A stretch of 64,000 nt of DNA from Sisyra terminalis (taxonomy: Eukaryota; Arthropoda; Insecta; Neuroptera; Sisyridae). The position numbers were made by a program, and so were the translations under genes. The number at the start of each line of letters is the position of its first letter. Position 1 is the stretch's first letter. Positions 1 to 12,400 of the stretch are shown here, one piece after another. The stretch lies in the NCBI GenBank assembly GCA_958496175.1, contig OY292278.1, positions 2,356,001-2,420,000 on the forward strand, given 5' to 3'. The notes below the pieces were generated by a model. It was given only the letters and a program-made list of their open reading frames with translations, had not been told where the DNA came from and searched no databases.

Positions 1-173
1 TCCGCAATGGCAACGCTTCGCGCTGTTCCCAACCAGTCACCCATCCAAATTCTAAACCGCGCTCTATGTTGCTTAACGTTTACTGATCGTCCGATCACCA
101 AGTTAAGCAACATACGAACAGTATAGGACTTGGATGGGTGACCGCTTGGGAACATCGCGGGGCATTGGCAAGC
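1..173 (+). pseudogene. 5S rRNA-derived head-to-head palindrome, copy 1a
   Basis: Positions 88-169 resemble the 3' two-thirds of animal 5S rRNA: a CGTCCGATCACC block, box A (AAGTTAAGCAAC, 100-111) and box C (GGATGGGTGACCGCTTGGGA, 132-151), ending in TTGGC. Positions 4-77 are a second 5S-like segment in the opposite orientation, so 4-77 and 102-169 form a long imperfect stem around a 24-base loop (78-101). The left arm is not a simple copy of the right: read on the minus strand it keeps a GCGCGG stretch that the right arm lost. The normal 5S 5' part is missing, so this is not a functional 5S gene. TFIIIA-type internal promoter elements appear intact. The window begins at this element. Confidence 0.85.
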
Positions 174-187
174 TTTTTTTTTTTTTT
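174..187 (+). terminator. T14 run, candidate RNA polymerase III terminator
   Basis: Fourteen T residues follow the 5S-like end after four bases. Runs of four or more T terminate Pol III on the non-template strand, and genuine 5S genes end this way. Termination is inferred; transcription has not been shown. Confidence 0.6.
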
Positions 188-440
188 ATTTTCTTTCAAA
201 TTTTTTTCTTTAAAACATTAAATATTATATTCCTATTAATTAAAATCATTATTTTTCTCCTGTTTCCTTAATATAAATCAAAGCAAAATGAATAAAGTCT
301 TTTTTTACATGTAATTATTACAAAATTAAACGTTTCAAATAAAAAATAAATAAAATAATAAGTTTAATTAATAACAATTAAATATTTAATGTCTTAAAGA
401 ATTGAAACATTGAAATAAAATAAAAAAATAACCAATTCTA
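188..440. repeat. AT-rich spacer of the 5S-derived unit, copy 1a
   Basis: Very AT-rich non-coding DNA. Roughly its first 180 bases are closely similar to 611-790, so palindrome plus spacer forms a tandem unit of about 430 bp, as expected of a decayed 5S rDNA-type repeat. An A7 run at 422-428 lies just outside the next palindrome and reads as a T-run on the minus strand. No gene is visible. Confidence 0.7.
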
Positions 441-599
441 CGCCTCGCGTTGTTCCCATGCGGTCACCCATCCAAGTCCTATACAGTTCTCATGTTGCTT
501 AACGTTTACTGATCGTCCGATTACCAAGTTAAGCAACATACGAACAGTATAGGACTTGGATGGGTGACCGCTTGGGAACATCGCGGGGCATTGGCAAGG
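441..599 (+). pseudogene. 5S rRNA-derived head-to-head palindrome, copy 1b
   Basis: Second palindrome of the tandem pair. The right arm (528-595) matches that of copy 1a and retains box A and box C; the left arm (441-503) is its inverted partner. This left arm is closer to the right arm's complement than in copy 1a, keeping the GCGGTCACCCATCCAAGTCC stretch. One base in the loop differs (ATTACC for ATCACC). The two palindromes are related but have diverged separately. Confidence 0.85.
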
Positions 600-610
600 T
601 TTTTTTTTTT
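600..610 (+). terminator. T11 run, candidate RNA polymerase III terminator
   Basis: Eleven T residues follow the right arm. With the A7 run at 422-428 on the other side, this palindrome has a T-run downstream on both strands. Confidence 0.55.
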
Positions 611-839
611 AATTTCTATCAAATTTTTTTCTTTAAAACATTAAATATTATATTCCTATTAATTAAAATAATTATTTTTCTCCTGTTTCCCAAATATAAA
701 TCAAAGCAGAATGAATAAAGTATTTTTTAACATGTAATTAATACAAAATTAAACGTTTCAAATAAAAAATAAATAAAATAATTACTTTATTTACTTAAGA
801 ATTTAATATTGAATTTTTAAAATGAATAAAACGTTGATT
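611..839. repeat. AT-rich spacer of the 5S-derived unit, copy 1b
   Basis: Homologous to 188-370, with differences such as CCCAAATATAAATC replacing CCTTAATATAAATC. After about 790 it passes into unique AT-rich sequence leading to the satellite edge. No gene is visible. Confidence 0.65.
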
Positions 840-1088
840 TAAATTGAAAAACTCGTCCATTTAACTGGCCTAGTTTCAGACGGAAAATGTCACATCAATT
901 TACAGCTCCTTAACTTCCCGGTTCATATTCCCGGCAAACTGTCCCGATAAATTAATATTTCTTTCTTTATAAACTTGAAGGAAGATTCAAAAATTAATAA
1001 TCAATCCAATTATAGCGACTTTAACCATCCTATATATCGTTTTTGTTCCCATTAAACATTGTCCTTGTTTCAACTTTGATATGGAATT
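840..1088. repeat. Diverged satellite edge monomer (after the 5S units)
   Basis: Recognisable as a monomer from about 850 (CGTCCATTTAACTGGCC, then the GACGGAAAATGTCACATCAATTTA block), but it carries many substitutions that interior monomers lack, for example CAGCTCCTTAAC for CGGCTCTAAAAC. The same diverged monomer follows each complete insert (24671-24919 and 46566-46814). Greater divergence of terminal monomers is expected where homogenising exchange fades at an array edge. Confidence 0.8.
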
Positions 1089-2143
1089 GTGGACGTCCTG
1101 TTACCCACAGGAAGAAAATTTCTACCGATTGAAATTCAATAAAACTTCCCTTATCTTAATTATTTGAGAAAAATAAGTCTTAATTTGAAAAATCGGCCAT
1201 TAAACTGGCCTTATTTCAGAAGGAAAATGTCACATCAATTCACGGCTCTAAAACTTCCAGGTTTAAATTCCTGGCAAACTATCCTGATACATTACTGTTT
1301 CATTTTTTGAGAATTTGGTGAAAGATTCAAACATTAATATTCAATCAGATTATAGCAAAAGAAAACATCCCTTATATCCGGTTTTTCCCAATTTAAATTG
1401 GCCTTGTTATTGCTTTGAAATGGAATTGTGGACGTCCTGTTACCCGCAGGAAGAAAATTTCTTCAAATTGTAATTCACTTAAACGTCCCTAATCTTAATT
1501 TCTTGAGAAAAGTAGGCCTTATTTTGAAAAATCTGCCATTAAACTGGCCTTATTTCAGAAGGAAAATGTCACATCAATTTACGGCTCTAAAACTTCCCGG
1601 TTTAAATTCCCGGCAAACTATCCCGATACATTAATGTTTCTTTTTTTGAGAACTTGGAGAAAGATTCAAACATTAATTTTCAATCAGACTATAGCAAAAA
1701 AAACCATCCCTTATATCCGGTTTTTCCCAATTTAAATTGGTCTTGTTTTAGCTTTGAAATGGAATTGTGGACGGCCTGTTACCCACAGGAAGAAAATTTC
1801 TATCGATTGTAATTCAATAAAACGTCCCTTATCCTAATTTCTTGAGAAACTAAGCCTTATTTTGAAAAATCGGCCATTAAAGTGGCCTTATTTCAGACGG
1901 AAAATGTCATATCCATTTACGGCTCTAAAACTTCCCGGATAAAATTCCCGGCAAAGTATCCCGATACATTAATGTTATTTTTTTTGAGAACGTGGAGAAA
2001 GATTCAAACAATAATATTCAATCAGACTATAGCAAAAGAAAACATCCCTTATATCCTGTTTTTCCCAATTTAAATTGGCCTTGTTTTAACTTTGAAATGG
2101 AATTGTGGACGTCCTGTTATCCACAGGAAGAAAATTTCTTTCC
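1089..2143. repeat. 340 bp satellite array, segment 1 (about 3 monomers)
   Basis: Head-to-tail monomers, phased here on GTGGACGTCCTGTTACCC. Sequence from 1 through 1349 matches 23832-25180 with no difference noticed by eye; the first change is at 1350. Copies in this segment alternate between the CCAGG/CCTGG (1257-1274) and CCCGG/CCCGG (1596-1613) forms of the central palindrome. Confidence 0.95.
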
Positions 2144-2590
2144 ATTGTTATTTATTAGATAGCCTTAAATCTACAAACATTGATATAACAAGGCCTAAAT
2201 TCATTTTCTAAATTATTTCTTTTTTCAAACAATTCTAATTTGTTGGCAATTCGAATTGTTTAGAATTTTGAATTAAGACAACGCCACAATGTGTTTCGAA
2301 TTTAGTTGGAAGCTATGAGTACATCCACCTGACTCACAGGTGGCACAAAAAACTTAAGGTGGTTAAGTGACATTACATGTCAAGAGTTCACACGTTCTAG
2401 CATAGATGGAAAGACAGCAGATGTCAATTTGACAACTAACTTTTGATAGTATTTCAAATTTTAATTATATTTAATATTAAAATTTAATTGTATTTCTTCA
2501 CATTGTAAATCACTAAAAAGCCTTAAATCTACAAACGTTGAGAAAACAAGGCCTTATATTGAAAAATCACCCTTTTAAACGGCCTAATTT
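2144..2590. repeat. Variant block B, copy 1, inside the satellite
   Basis: Satellite sequence is interrupted by about 360 bp unlike other monomers, followed by a diverged monomer remnant. Related direct repeats bound it: ATTG...AGCCTTAAATCTACAAAC begins at 2144 and recurs from 2502. Inside are two inverted repeats: CAAACAATTC/GAATTGTTT (2226-2235 with 2253-2261) and a perfect CCACCTG-ACTCA-CAGGTGG (2325-2343). No open frame of interest is present. It may be an old insertion into a monomer or a strongly diverged monomer. Its flanking monomers differ from those shared by copies 2-6, so it may represent an older lineage. Confidence 0.8.
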
Positions 2591-5339
2591 CTGACGGAAA
2601 ATGTCACATCAATTTACGGCTCTAAAACTTCCCGGTTTAAATTCCTGGCAAACTATCCTGATACATTACTGTTTCTTTTTTTGAGAACGTGGAGAAAGAT
2701 TTAAACATTAATATTCAATCAGACTATAGCAAATGAAAACATCCCTTATATCCGGTTTTTCCCAATTTAAATTGGCCTTGTTTTAGCTTTGAAATGGAAT
2801 TGTGGACGTCCTGTTACCCACAGGATGAAAATTTCTTCAAATTGTAATTCACTTAAACGTCCCTAATCTTAATTTCTTGAGAAAACTTGGCCTTATTTTG
2901 AAAAATCTGTCATTAAACAGGCCTTATTTCAGACGGAAAATGTCTCATCAATTTACGGCTCTAAAACCTCCAGGTTGAAATTCCTGGCAAACTATCCTGA
3001 TACATTAATGTTTCTTTTTTTGAGAACTTGGAGAAAGATTCAAACATTAATATTCAATCAGACTATAGCAAAAAAAAAACCATCCCTTATATCCGGTTTT
3101 TCCCAATTTAAATTGGCCTTGTTTAAATTTTGAAATGGAATTGTGGACGTCCTGTTACCCACAGGAAGAAAATTTCTTCAAATTGTAATTCACTTAAACG
3201 TCCGTAATCTTAATTACTTGAGAAAACTAGGCCTAATTTTGAAAAATCTGTCATTAAACAGGCCTTATTTCAGACGGAAAATGGCACATCTATTTAAGGC
3301 TCTAAAACTTCCCGGTTTAAATTCCTGGCAAACTATCCCGATACATTAATGTTTCTTTTTTTGAGAACTTGGAGAAAGATTCAAACATTAATATTCAATC
3401 AGACTATAGCAAAAGAAAACGTCCCTTATATCCGGTTTTTCCCAATTTAAATTGGCCTTGTTATTGCTTTGAAATGGAATTGTGGACGTCCTGTTACCCA
3501 CAGGAAGAAAATTTCTACCGATTGAAATTCAAAAAAACGTCCCTTATCTTAATTTCTTGAGAAAAATAAGCCTTATTTTGAAAAATCGGCCATTAAACTG
3601 GCCTTATTTCAGAAGGAAAATGTCACATCAATTCACGGCTCTAAAACTTCCAGGTTTAAATTCCTGGCAAACTATCCTGATACATTAATGTTTCTTTTTT
3701 TGAGAACTTGGAGAAAGATTCAAACATTAATATTCAATCAGACTATAGCAAAAGAAAACGTCCCTTATATCCGGTTTTTCCCAATTTAAATTGGCCTTGT
3801 TATTGCTTTGAAATGGAATTGTGGACGTCCTGTTACCCACAGGAAGAAAATTTCTACCGATTGAAATTCAAAAAAACGTCCCTTATCTTAATTTCTTGAG
3901 AAAAATAAGCCTTATTTTGAAAAATCGGCCATTAAACTGGCCTTATTTCAGAAGGAAAATGTCACATCAATTCACGGCTCTAAAACTTCCAGGTTTAAAT
4001 TCCTGGCAAACTATCCTGATACATTACTGTTTCTTTTTTTGAGAATTTGGAGAAAGATTCAAACATTAATATTCAATCAGATTATAGCAAAAGAAAACAT
4101 CCCTTATATCCGGTTTTTCCCAATTTAAATTGGCCTTGTTATTGCTTTGAAATGGAATTGTGGACGTCCTGTTACCCACAGGAAGAAAATTTCTTCAAAT
4201 TGTAATTCACTTTAACGTCCCTAATCTTAATTTCTTGAGAAAAGTAGGCCTTATTTTGAAAAATCTGCCATTAAACTGGCCTTATTTCAGAAGGAAAATG
4301 TCACATCAATTCACGGCTCTAAAACTTCCAGGTTTGAATTCCTGGCCAACTATCCTGATACATTACTGTTTCTTTTTTTGAGAACGTGGAAAAAGATTCA
4401 AACATTAATATTCAATCAGACTATAGCAAAAAAAAAACCATCCCTTATATCCGGTTTTTCCCAATTTAAATTGGCCTTGTTTAAATTTTGAAATGGAATT
4501 GTGGACGTCCTGTTACCCACAGGAAGAAAATTTCTTCAAATTGTAATTCACTTAAACGTCCGTAATCTTAATTACTTGAGAAAACTAGGCCTAATTTTGA
4601 AAAATCTGTCATTAAACAGGCCTTATTTCAGACGGAAAATGGCACATCTATTTAAGGCTCTAAAACTTCCCGGTTTAAATTCCTGGCAAACTATCCCGAT
4701 ACATTAATGTTTCTTTTTTTGAGAACTTGGAGAAAGATTCAAACATTAATATTCAATCAGACTATAGCAAAAGAAAACGTCCCTTATATCCGGTTTTTCC
4801 CAATTTAAATTGGCCTTGTTATTGCTTTGAAATGGAATTGTGGACGTCCTGTTACCCACAGGAAGAAAATTTCTACCGATTGAAATTCAAAAAAACGTCC
4901 CTTACCTTAATTTCTTGAGAAAAATAAGCCTTATTTTGAAAAATCGGCCATTAAACTGGCCTTATTTCAGAAGGAAAATGTCACATCAATTCACGGCTCT
5001 AAAACTTCCAGGTTTAAATTCCTGGCAAACTATCCTGATACATTACTGTTTCTTTTTTTGAGAATTTGGAGAAAGATTCAAACATTAATATTCAATCAGA
5101 TTATAGCAAAAAAAAAACCATCCCTTATATCCGGTTTTTCCCAATTTAAATTGGCCTTGTTTAAATTTTGAAATGGAATTGTGGACGTCCTGTTACCCAC
5201 AGGAAGAAAATTTCTTCAAATTGTAATTCACTTAAACGTCCGTAATCTTAATTACTTGAGAAAACTAGGCCTAATTTTGAAAAATCTGTCATTAAACAGG
5301 CCTTATTTCAGACGGAAAATGGCACATCTATTTAAGGCT

Positions 5340-8300
5340 CTAAAACTTCCCGGTTTAAATTCCTGGCAAACTATCCCGATACAATAATGTTTCTTTTTTT
5401 GAGAACTTGGAGAAAGATTCAAACATTAATATTCAATCAGACTATAGCAAAAGAAAACATCCCTTATATCCGGTTTTTCCCAATTTAAATTGGCCTTGTT
5501 ATTGCTTTGAAATGGAATTGTGGACGTCCTGTTACCCACAGGAAGAAAATTTCTACCGATTGAAATTCAAAAAAACGTCCCTTATCTTAATTTCTTGAGA
5601 AAAATAAGCCTTATTTTGAAAAATCGGCCATTAAACTGGCCTTATTTCAGAAGGAAAATGTCACATCAATTCACGGCTCTAAAACTTCCAGGTTTAAATT
5701 CCTGGCAAACTATCCTGATACATTACTGTTTCTTTTTTTGAGAATTTGGAGAAAGATTCAAACATTAATATTCAATCAGATTATAGCAAAAGAAAACATC
5801 CCTTATATCCGGTTTTTCCCAATTTAAATTGGCCTTGTTATTGCTTTGAAATGGAATTGTGGACGTCCTGTTACCCACAGGAAGAAAATTTCTTCAAATT
5901 GTAATTCACTTTAACGTCCCTAATCTTAATTTCTTGAGAAAAGTAGGCCTTATTTTGAAAAATCTGCCATTAAACTGGCCTTATTTCAGAAGGAAAATGT
6001 CACATCAATTCACGGCTCTAAAACTTCCAGGTTTGAATTCCTGGCCAACTATCCTGATACATTACTGTTTCTTTTTTTGAGAACGTGGAAAAAGATTCAA
6101 ACATTAATATTCAATCAGACTATAGCAAAAAAAAAACCATCCCTTATATCCGGTTTTTCCCAATTTAAATTGGCCTTGTTTAAATTTTGAAATGGAATTG
6201 TGGACGTCCTGTTACCCACAGGAAGAAAATTTCTTCAAATTGTAATTCACTTAAACGTCCGTAATCTTAATTACTTGAGAAAACTAGGCCTAATTTTGAA
6301 AAATCTGTCATTAAACAGGCCTTATTTCAGACGGAAAATGGCACATCTATTTAAGGCTCTAAAACTTCCCGGTTTAAATTCCTGGCAAACTATCCCGATA
6401 CATTAATGTTTCTTTTTTTGAGAACTTGGAGAAAGATTCAAACATTAATATTCAATCAGACTATAGCAAAAGAAAACGTCCCTTATATCCGGTTTTTCCC
6501 AATTTAAATTGGCCTTGTTATTGCTTTGAAATGGAATTGTGGACGTCCTGTTACCCACAGGAAGAAAATTTCTACCGATTGAAATTCAAAAAAACGTCCC
6601 TTATCTTAATTTCTTGAGAAAAATAAGCCTTATTTTGAAAAATCGGCCATTAAACTGGCCTTATTTCAGAAGGAAAATGTCACATCAATTCACGGCTCTA
6701 AAACTTCCAGGTTTAAATTCCTGGCAAACTATCCTGATACATTACTGTTTCTTTTTTTGAGAATTTGGAGAAAGATTCAAACATTAATATTCAATCAGAT
6801 TATAGCAAAAGAAAACATCCCTTATATCCGGTTTTTCCCAATTTAAATTGGCCTTGTTATTGCTTTGAAATGGAATTGTGGACGTCCTGTTACCCACAGG
6901 AAGAAAATTTCTTCAAATTGTAATTCACTTAAACGTCCCTAATCTTAATTTCTTGAGAAAAGTAGGCCTTATTTTGAAAAATCTGCCATTAAACTGGCCT
7001 TATTTCAGAAGGAAAATGTCACATCAATTCACGGCTCTAAAACTTCCAGGTTTGAATTCCTGGCAAACTATCCTGATACATTACTGTTTCGTTTTTTGAG
7101 AACGTGGAGAAAGATTCAAACATTAATATTCAATCAGACTATAGCAAAAAAAAACCATCCCTTATATCCGGTTTTTCCCAATTTAAATTGGCCTTGTTTT
7201 AGCTTTGAAATGGAATTGTGGACGTCCTGTTACCCACAGGAAGAAAAATTCTACCGATTGAAATTCAATAAAACGTCCCTTATCTTAATTTCTTGAGAAA
7301 ACTAGGCCTTATTTTGAAAAATCGGCCATTAAAGTGGCTTTATTTCAGACGGAAAATGTCATATCCATTTACGGCTCTAAAACTTCCCGGTTTAAATTCC
7401 CGGCAAACTATCCCGATAAATTAAAGTTTCTTTTTTTGAGAACTTGGAGAAAGATTCAAACATTAATTTTCAATCAGACTATAGCAAAAAAAAACCATCC
7501 CTTATATCCGGTTTTTCCCAATTTAAATTGGCCTTGTTTAAACTTTGAAATGGAATTGTGGACGTCCTGTTACCCACAGGAAGAAAATTTCTTCAAATTG
7601 TAATTCACTTAAACGTCCCTAATCTTAATTTCTTGAGAAAAGTAGGCCTTATTTTGAAAAATCGGCCATTAAAGTGGCCTTATTTCAGACGGAAAATGTC
7701 ATATCCATTTACGGCTCTAAAACTTCCCGGATTAAATTCCTGGCAAAGTATCCCGATACATTAATGTTTCTTTTTTTGAGAACGTGGAGAAAGATTTAAA
7801 CATTAATATTCAATCAGACTATAGCAAAAGAAAACATTTCTTATATCCGGTTTTTCCCAATTTAAATTGGCCTTGTTTTAGCTTTGAAATGGAATTGTGG
7901 ACGTCCTGTTACCCACAGGAAGAAAATTTCTTCGGATTGTAATTCAATAAAACGTCCCTTATCTTAATTTCTTGGGAAAACTAGGCCTTATTTTGAAAAA
8001 TCGGCCATTAAACTGGCCTTATTTCAGACGGAAAATGGCACATCAATTTACGGCTCAAAAACTTCCCGCTTTAAATTCCCGGCAAACTATTTCGTAAATA
8101 AATGTTTCTTTTTTTGAGAACGTGGAGAAAGATTCAAACATTAATATTCAATCAGACTATAGCAAAAAAAAACCATCCTTTATATCCGGTTTTTCCGAAT
8201 TTAAATTGGCCTTGTTTTAGCTTTGAAATGGAATTGTGGACGTCCTGTTACCCACAGGAAGAAAAATTCTTCCGATTTTAATTCAATAAAACGTCCCTTA

Positions 8301-9200
8301 TCTTAATTTCTTGAGAAAACTAGGCCTTATTTTGAAAAATGGGCCATTAAAGTGGCCTTATTACAGACGGAAAATGTCATATCAATTTACGGCTCTAAAA
8401 CTTCCCGGTTTAAATTCCCAGCAAACTATCCCGATACATTAATGTTTCTTTTTTGGAGAACTTGGAGAAAGATTCAAACATTAATATTCAATCAGACTAT
8501 AGCAAAAGAAAACATCCCTTATATCCGGTTTTTCCCAATTTAAATTGGCCTTGTTTTAGCTTTGAAATGGAATTGTGGACGTCCTGTTACCCACAGGAAG
8601 AAAATTTCTTCCGATTGTAATTCAATAAAACGTCCCTAATCTTAATTTCTTGAGAAAACTAGGCCTTATTTTGAAAAATCGGCCATTAAACTGGCCTTAT
8701 TTCAGACGGAAAATGGCATATCAATTTACGGCTCTAAAACTTTCCGATTTAAATTCCCGGCAAACTATTTCGAAAATAAATGTTTCTTTTTTTGAGAACG
8801 TGGAGAAAGATTCAAACATTAATATTCAAATAGACTATAGCAAAAAAAAACCATCCCTTATATCCGGTTTTTCCCAATTTAAATTGGCCTTGTTTTAGCT
8901 TTGAAATGGAATTGTGGACGTCCTGTTACCCACAGGAAGAAAATTTCTTCCGATTGTAATTCAATAAAACGTCCCTTATCTTAATTTCTTGAGAAAACTA
9001 GGCCTTATTTAGAACAATCGGCCATTAAAGAGGCCTTATTTCAGACGGAAAATGTCATATCCATTTACGGCTCTAAAACGTCCCGGATTAAATTCCCGGC
9101 AAAGTATCCCGATACATTAATGTTTCTTTTTTTGAGAACTTGGAGAAAGATTCAAACATTAATATTCAATCAGACTATAGCAAAAAAAACCATCCCTTAA
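5340..9200. repeat. Large intra-array duplication, copy 1 (4,072 bp offset)
   Basis: This stretch recurs at 9412-13272 with a constant 4,072 bp offset, 12 monomers. By eye only isolated differences are visible, for example AAACTGGCC versus AAACGGGCC (9701-9709) and CTTTCCGATTT versus CTTCCCGATTT (copy 2, near 12811-12821). The constant offset means no net length change over nearly 3.9 kb. It points to a recent unequal exchange. Confidence 0.9.
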
Positions 9201-9411
9201 ATCCGGTTTTTCCCAATTTAAATTGGCCTTGTTTAAACTTTGAAATGGAATTGTGGACGTCCTGTTACCCACAGGAAGAAAATTTCTTCAAATTGTAATT
9301 CACTTAAACGTCCCTAATCTTAATTTCTTGAGAAAAGTAGGCCTTATTTTGAAAAATCGGCCATTAAAGTGGCCTTATTTCAGACGGAAAATGTCATATC
9401 CATTTACGGCT

Positions 9412-12400
9412 CTAAAACTTCCCGGTTTAAATTCCTGGCAAACTATCCCGATACAATAATGTTTCTTTTTTTGAGAACTTGGAGAAAGATTCAAACATTA
9501 ATATTCAATCAGACTATAGCAAAAGAAAACATCCCTTATATCCGGTTTTTCCCAATTTAAATTGGCCTTGTTATTGCTTTGAAATGGAATTGTGGACGTC
9601 CTGTTACCCACAGGAAGAAAATTTCTACCGATTGAAATTCAAAAAAACGTCCCTTATCTTAATTTCTTGAGAAAAATAAGCCTTATTTTGAAAAATCGGC
9701 CATTAAACGGGCCTTATTTCAGAAGGAAAATGTCACATCAATTCACGGCTCTAAAACTTCCAGGTTTAAATTCCTGGCAAACTATCCTGATACATTACTG
9801 TTTCTTTTTTTGAGAATTTGGAGAAAGATTCAAACATTAATATTCAATCAGATTATAGCAAAAGAAAACATCCCTTATATCCGGTTTTTCCCAATTTAAA
9901 TTGGCCTTGTTATTGCTTTGAAATGGAATTGTGGACGTCCTGTTACCCACAGGAAGAAAATTTCTTCAAATTGTAATTCACTTTAACGTCCCTAATCTTA
10001 ATTTCTTGAGAAAAGTAGGCCTTATTTTGAAAAATCTGCCATTAAACTGGCCTTATTTCAGAAGGAAAATGTCACATCAATTCACGGCTCTAAAACTTCC
10101 AGGTTTGAATTCCTGGCCAACTATCCTGATACATTACTGTTTCTTTTTTTGAGAACGTGGAAAAAGATTCAAACATTAATATTCAATCAGACTATAGCAA
10201 AAAAAAAACCATCCCTTATATCCGGTTTTTCCCAATTTAAATTGGCCTTGTTTAAATTTTGAAATGGAATTGTGGACGTCCTGTTACCCACAGGAAGAAA
10301 ATTTCTTCAAATTGTAATTCACTTAAACGTCCGTAATCTTAATTACTTGAGAAAACTAGGCCTAATTTTGAAAAATCTGTCATTAAACAGGCCTTATTTC
10401 AGACGGAAAATGGCACATCTATTTAAGGCTCTAAAACTTCCCGGTTTAAATTCCTGGCAAACTATCCCGATACATTAATGTTTCTTTTTTTGAGAACTTG
10501 GAGAAAGATTCAAACATTAATATTCAATCAGACTATAGCAAAAGAAAACGTCCCTTATATCCGGTTTTTCCCAATTTAAATTGGCCTTGTTATTGCTTTG
10601 AAATGGAATTGTGGACGTCCTGTTACCCACAGGAAGAAAATTTCTACCGATTGAAATTCAAAAAAACGTCCCTTATCTTAATTTCTTGAGAAAAATAAGC
10701 CTTATTTTGAAAAATCGGCCATTAAACTGGCCTTATTTCAGAAGGAAAATGTCACATCAATTCACGGCTCTAAAACTTCCAGGTTTAAATTCCTGGCAAA
10801 CTATCCTGATACATTACTGTTTCTTTTTTTGAGAATTTGGAGAAAGATTCAAACATTAATATTCAATCAGATTATAGCAAAAGAAAACATCCCTTATATC
10901 CGGTTTTTCCCAATTTAAATTGGCCTTGTTATTGCTTTGAAATGGAATTGTGGACGTCCTGTTACCCACAGGAAGAAAATTTCTTCAAATTGTAATTCAC
11001 TTAAACGTCCCTAATCTTAATTTCTTGAGAAAAGTAGGCCTTATTTTGAAAAATCTGCCATTAAACTGGCCTTATTTCAGAAGGAAAATGTCACATCAAT
11101 TCACGGCTCTAAAACTTCCAGGTTTGAATTCCTGGCAAACTATCCTGATACATTACTGTTTCGTTTTTTGAGAACGTGGAGAAAGATTCAAACATTAATA
11201 TTCAATCAGACTATAGCAAAAAAAAACCATCCCTTATATCCGGTTTTTCCCAATTTAAATTGGCCTTGTTTTAGCTTTGAAATGGAATTGTGGACGTCCT
11301 GTTACCCACAGGAAGAAAAATTCTACCGATTGAAATTCAATAAAACGTCCCTTATCTTAATTTCTTGAGAAAACTAGGCCTTATTTTGAAAAATCGGCCA
11401 TTAAAGTGGCTTTATTTCAGACGGAAAATGTCATATCCATTTACGGCTCTAAAACTTCCCGGTTTAAATTCCCGGCAAACTATCCCGATAAATTAAAGTT
11501 TCTTTTTTTGAGAACTTGGAGAAAGATTCAAACATTAATTTTCAATCAGACTATAGCAAAAAAAAACCATCCCTTATATCCGGTTTTTCCCAATTTAAAT
11601 TGGCCTTGTTTAAACTTTGAAATGGAATTGTGGACGTCCTGTTACCCACAGGAAGAAAATTTCTTCAAATTGTAATTCACTTAAACGTCCCTAATCTTAA
11701 TTTCTTGAGAAAAGTAGGCCTTATTTTGAAAAATCGGCCATTAAAGTGGCCTTATTTCAGACGGAAAATGTCATATCCATTTACGGCTCTAAAACTTCCC
11801 GGATTAAATTCCTGGCAAAGTATCCCGATACATTAATGTTTCTTTTTTTGAGAACGTGGAGAAAGATTTAAACATTAATATTCAATCAGACTATAGCAAA
11901 AGAAAACATTTCTTATATCCGGTTTTTCCCAATTTAAATTGGCCTTGTTTTAGCTTTGAAATGGAATTGTGGACGTCCTGTTACCCACAGGAAGAAAATT
12001 TCTTCGGATTGTAATTCAATAAAACGTCCCTTATCTTAATTTCTTGGGAAAACTAGGCCTTATTTTGAAAAATCGGCCATTAAACTGGCCTTATTTCAGA
12101 CGGAAAATGGCACATCAATTTACGGCTCAAAAACTTCCCGCTTTAAATTCCCGGCAAACTATTTCGTAAATAAATGTTTCTTTTTTTGAGAACGTGGAGA
12201 AAGATTCAAACATTAATATTCAATCAGACTATAGCAAAAAAAAACCATCCTTTATATCCGGTTTTTCCGAATTTAAATTGGCCTTGTTTTAGCTTTGAAA
12301 TGGAATTGTGGACGTCCTGTTACCCACAGGAAGAAAAATTCTTCCGATTTTAATTCAATAAAACGTCCCTTATCTTAATTTCTTGAGAAAACTAGGCCTT

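Noticed and set aside
1..173. Functional 5S rRNA gene
   Set aside because: Only the 3' two-thirds resemble 5S; the 5' third is replaced by an inverted 5S-like arm, so the helix formed by the 5' and 3' ends cannot form normally.
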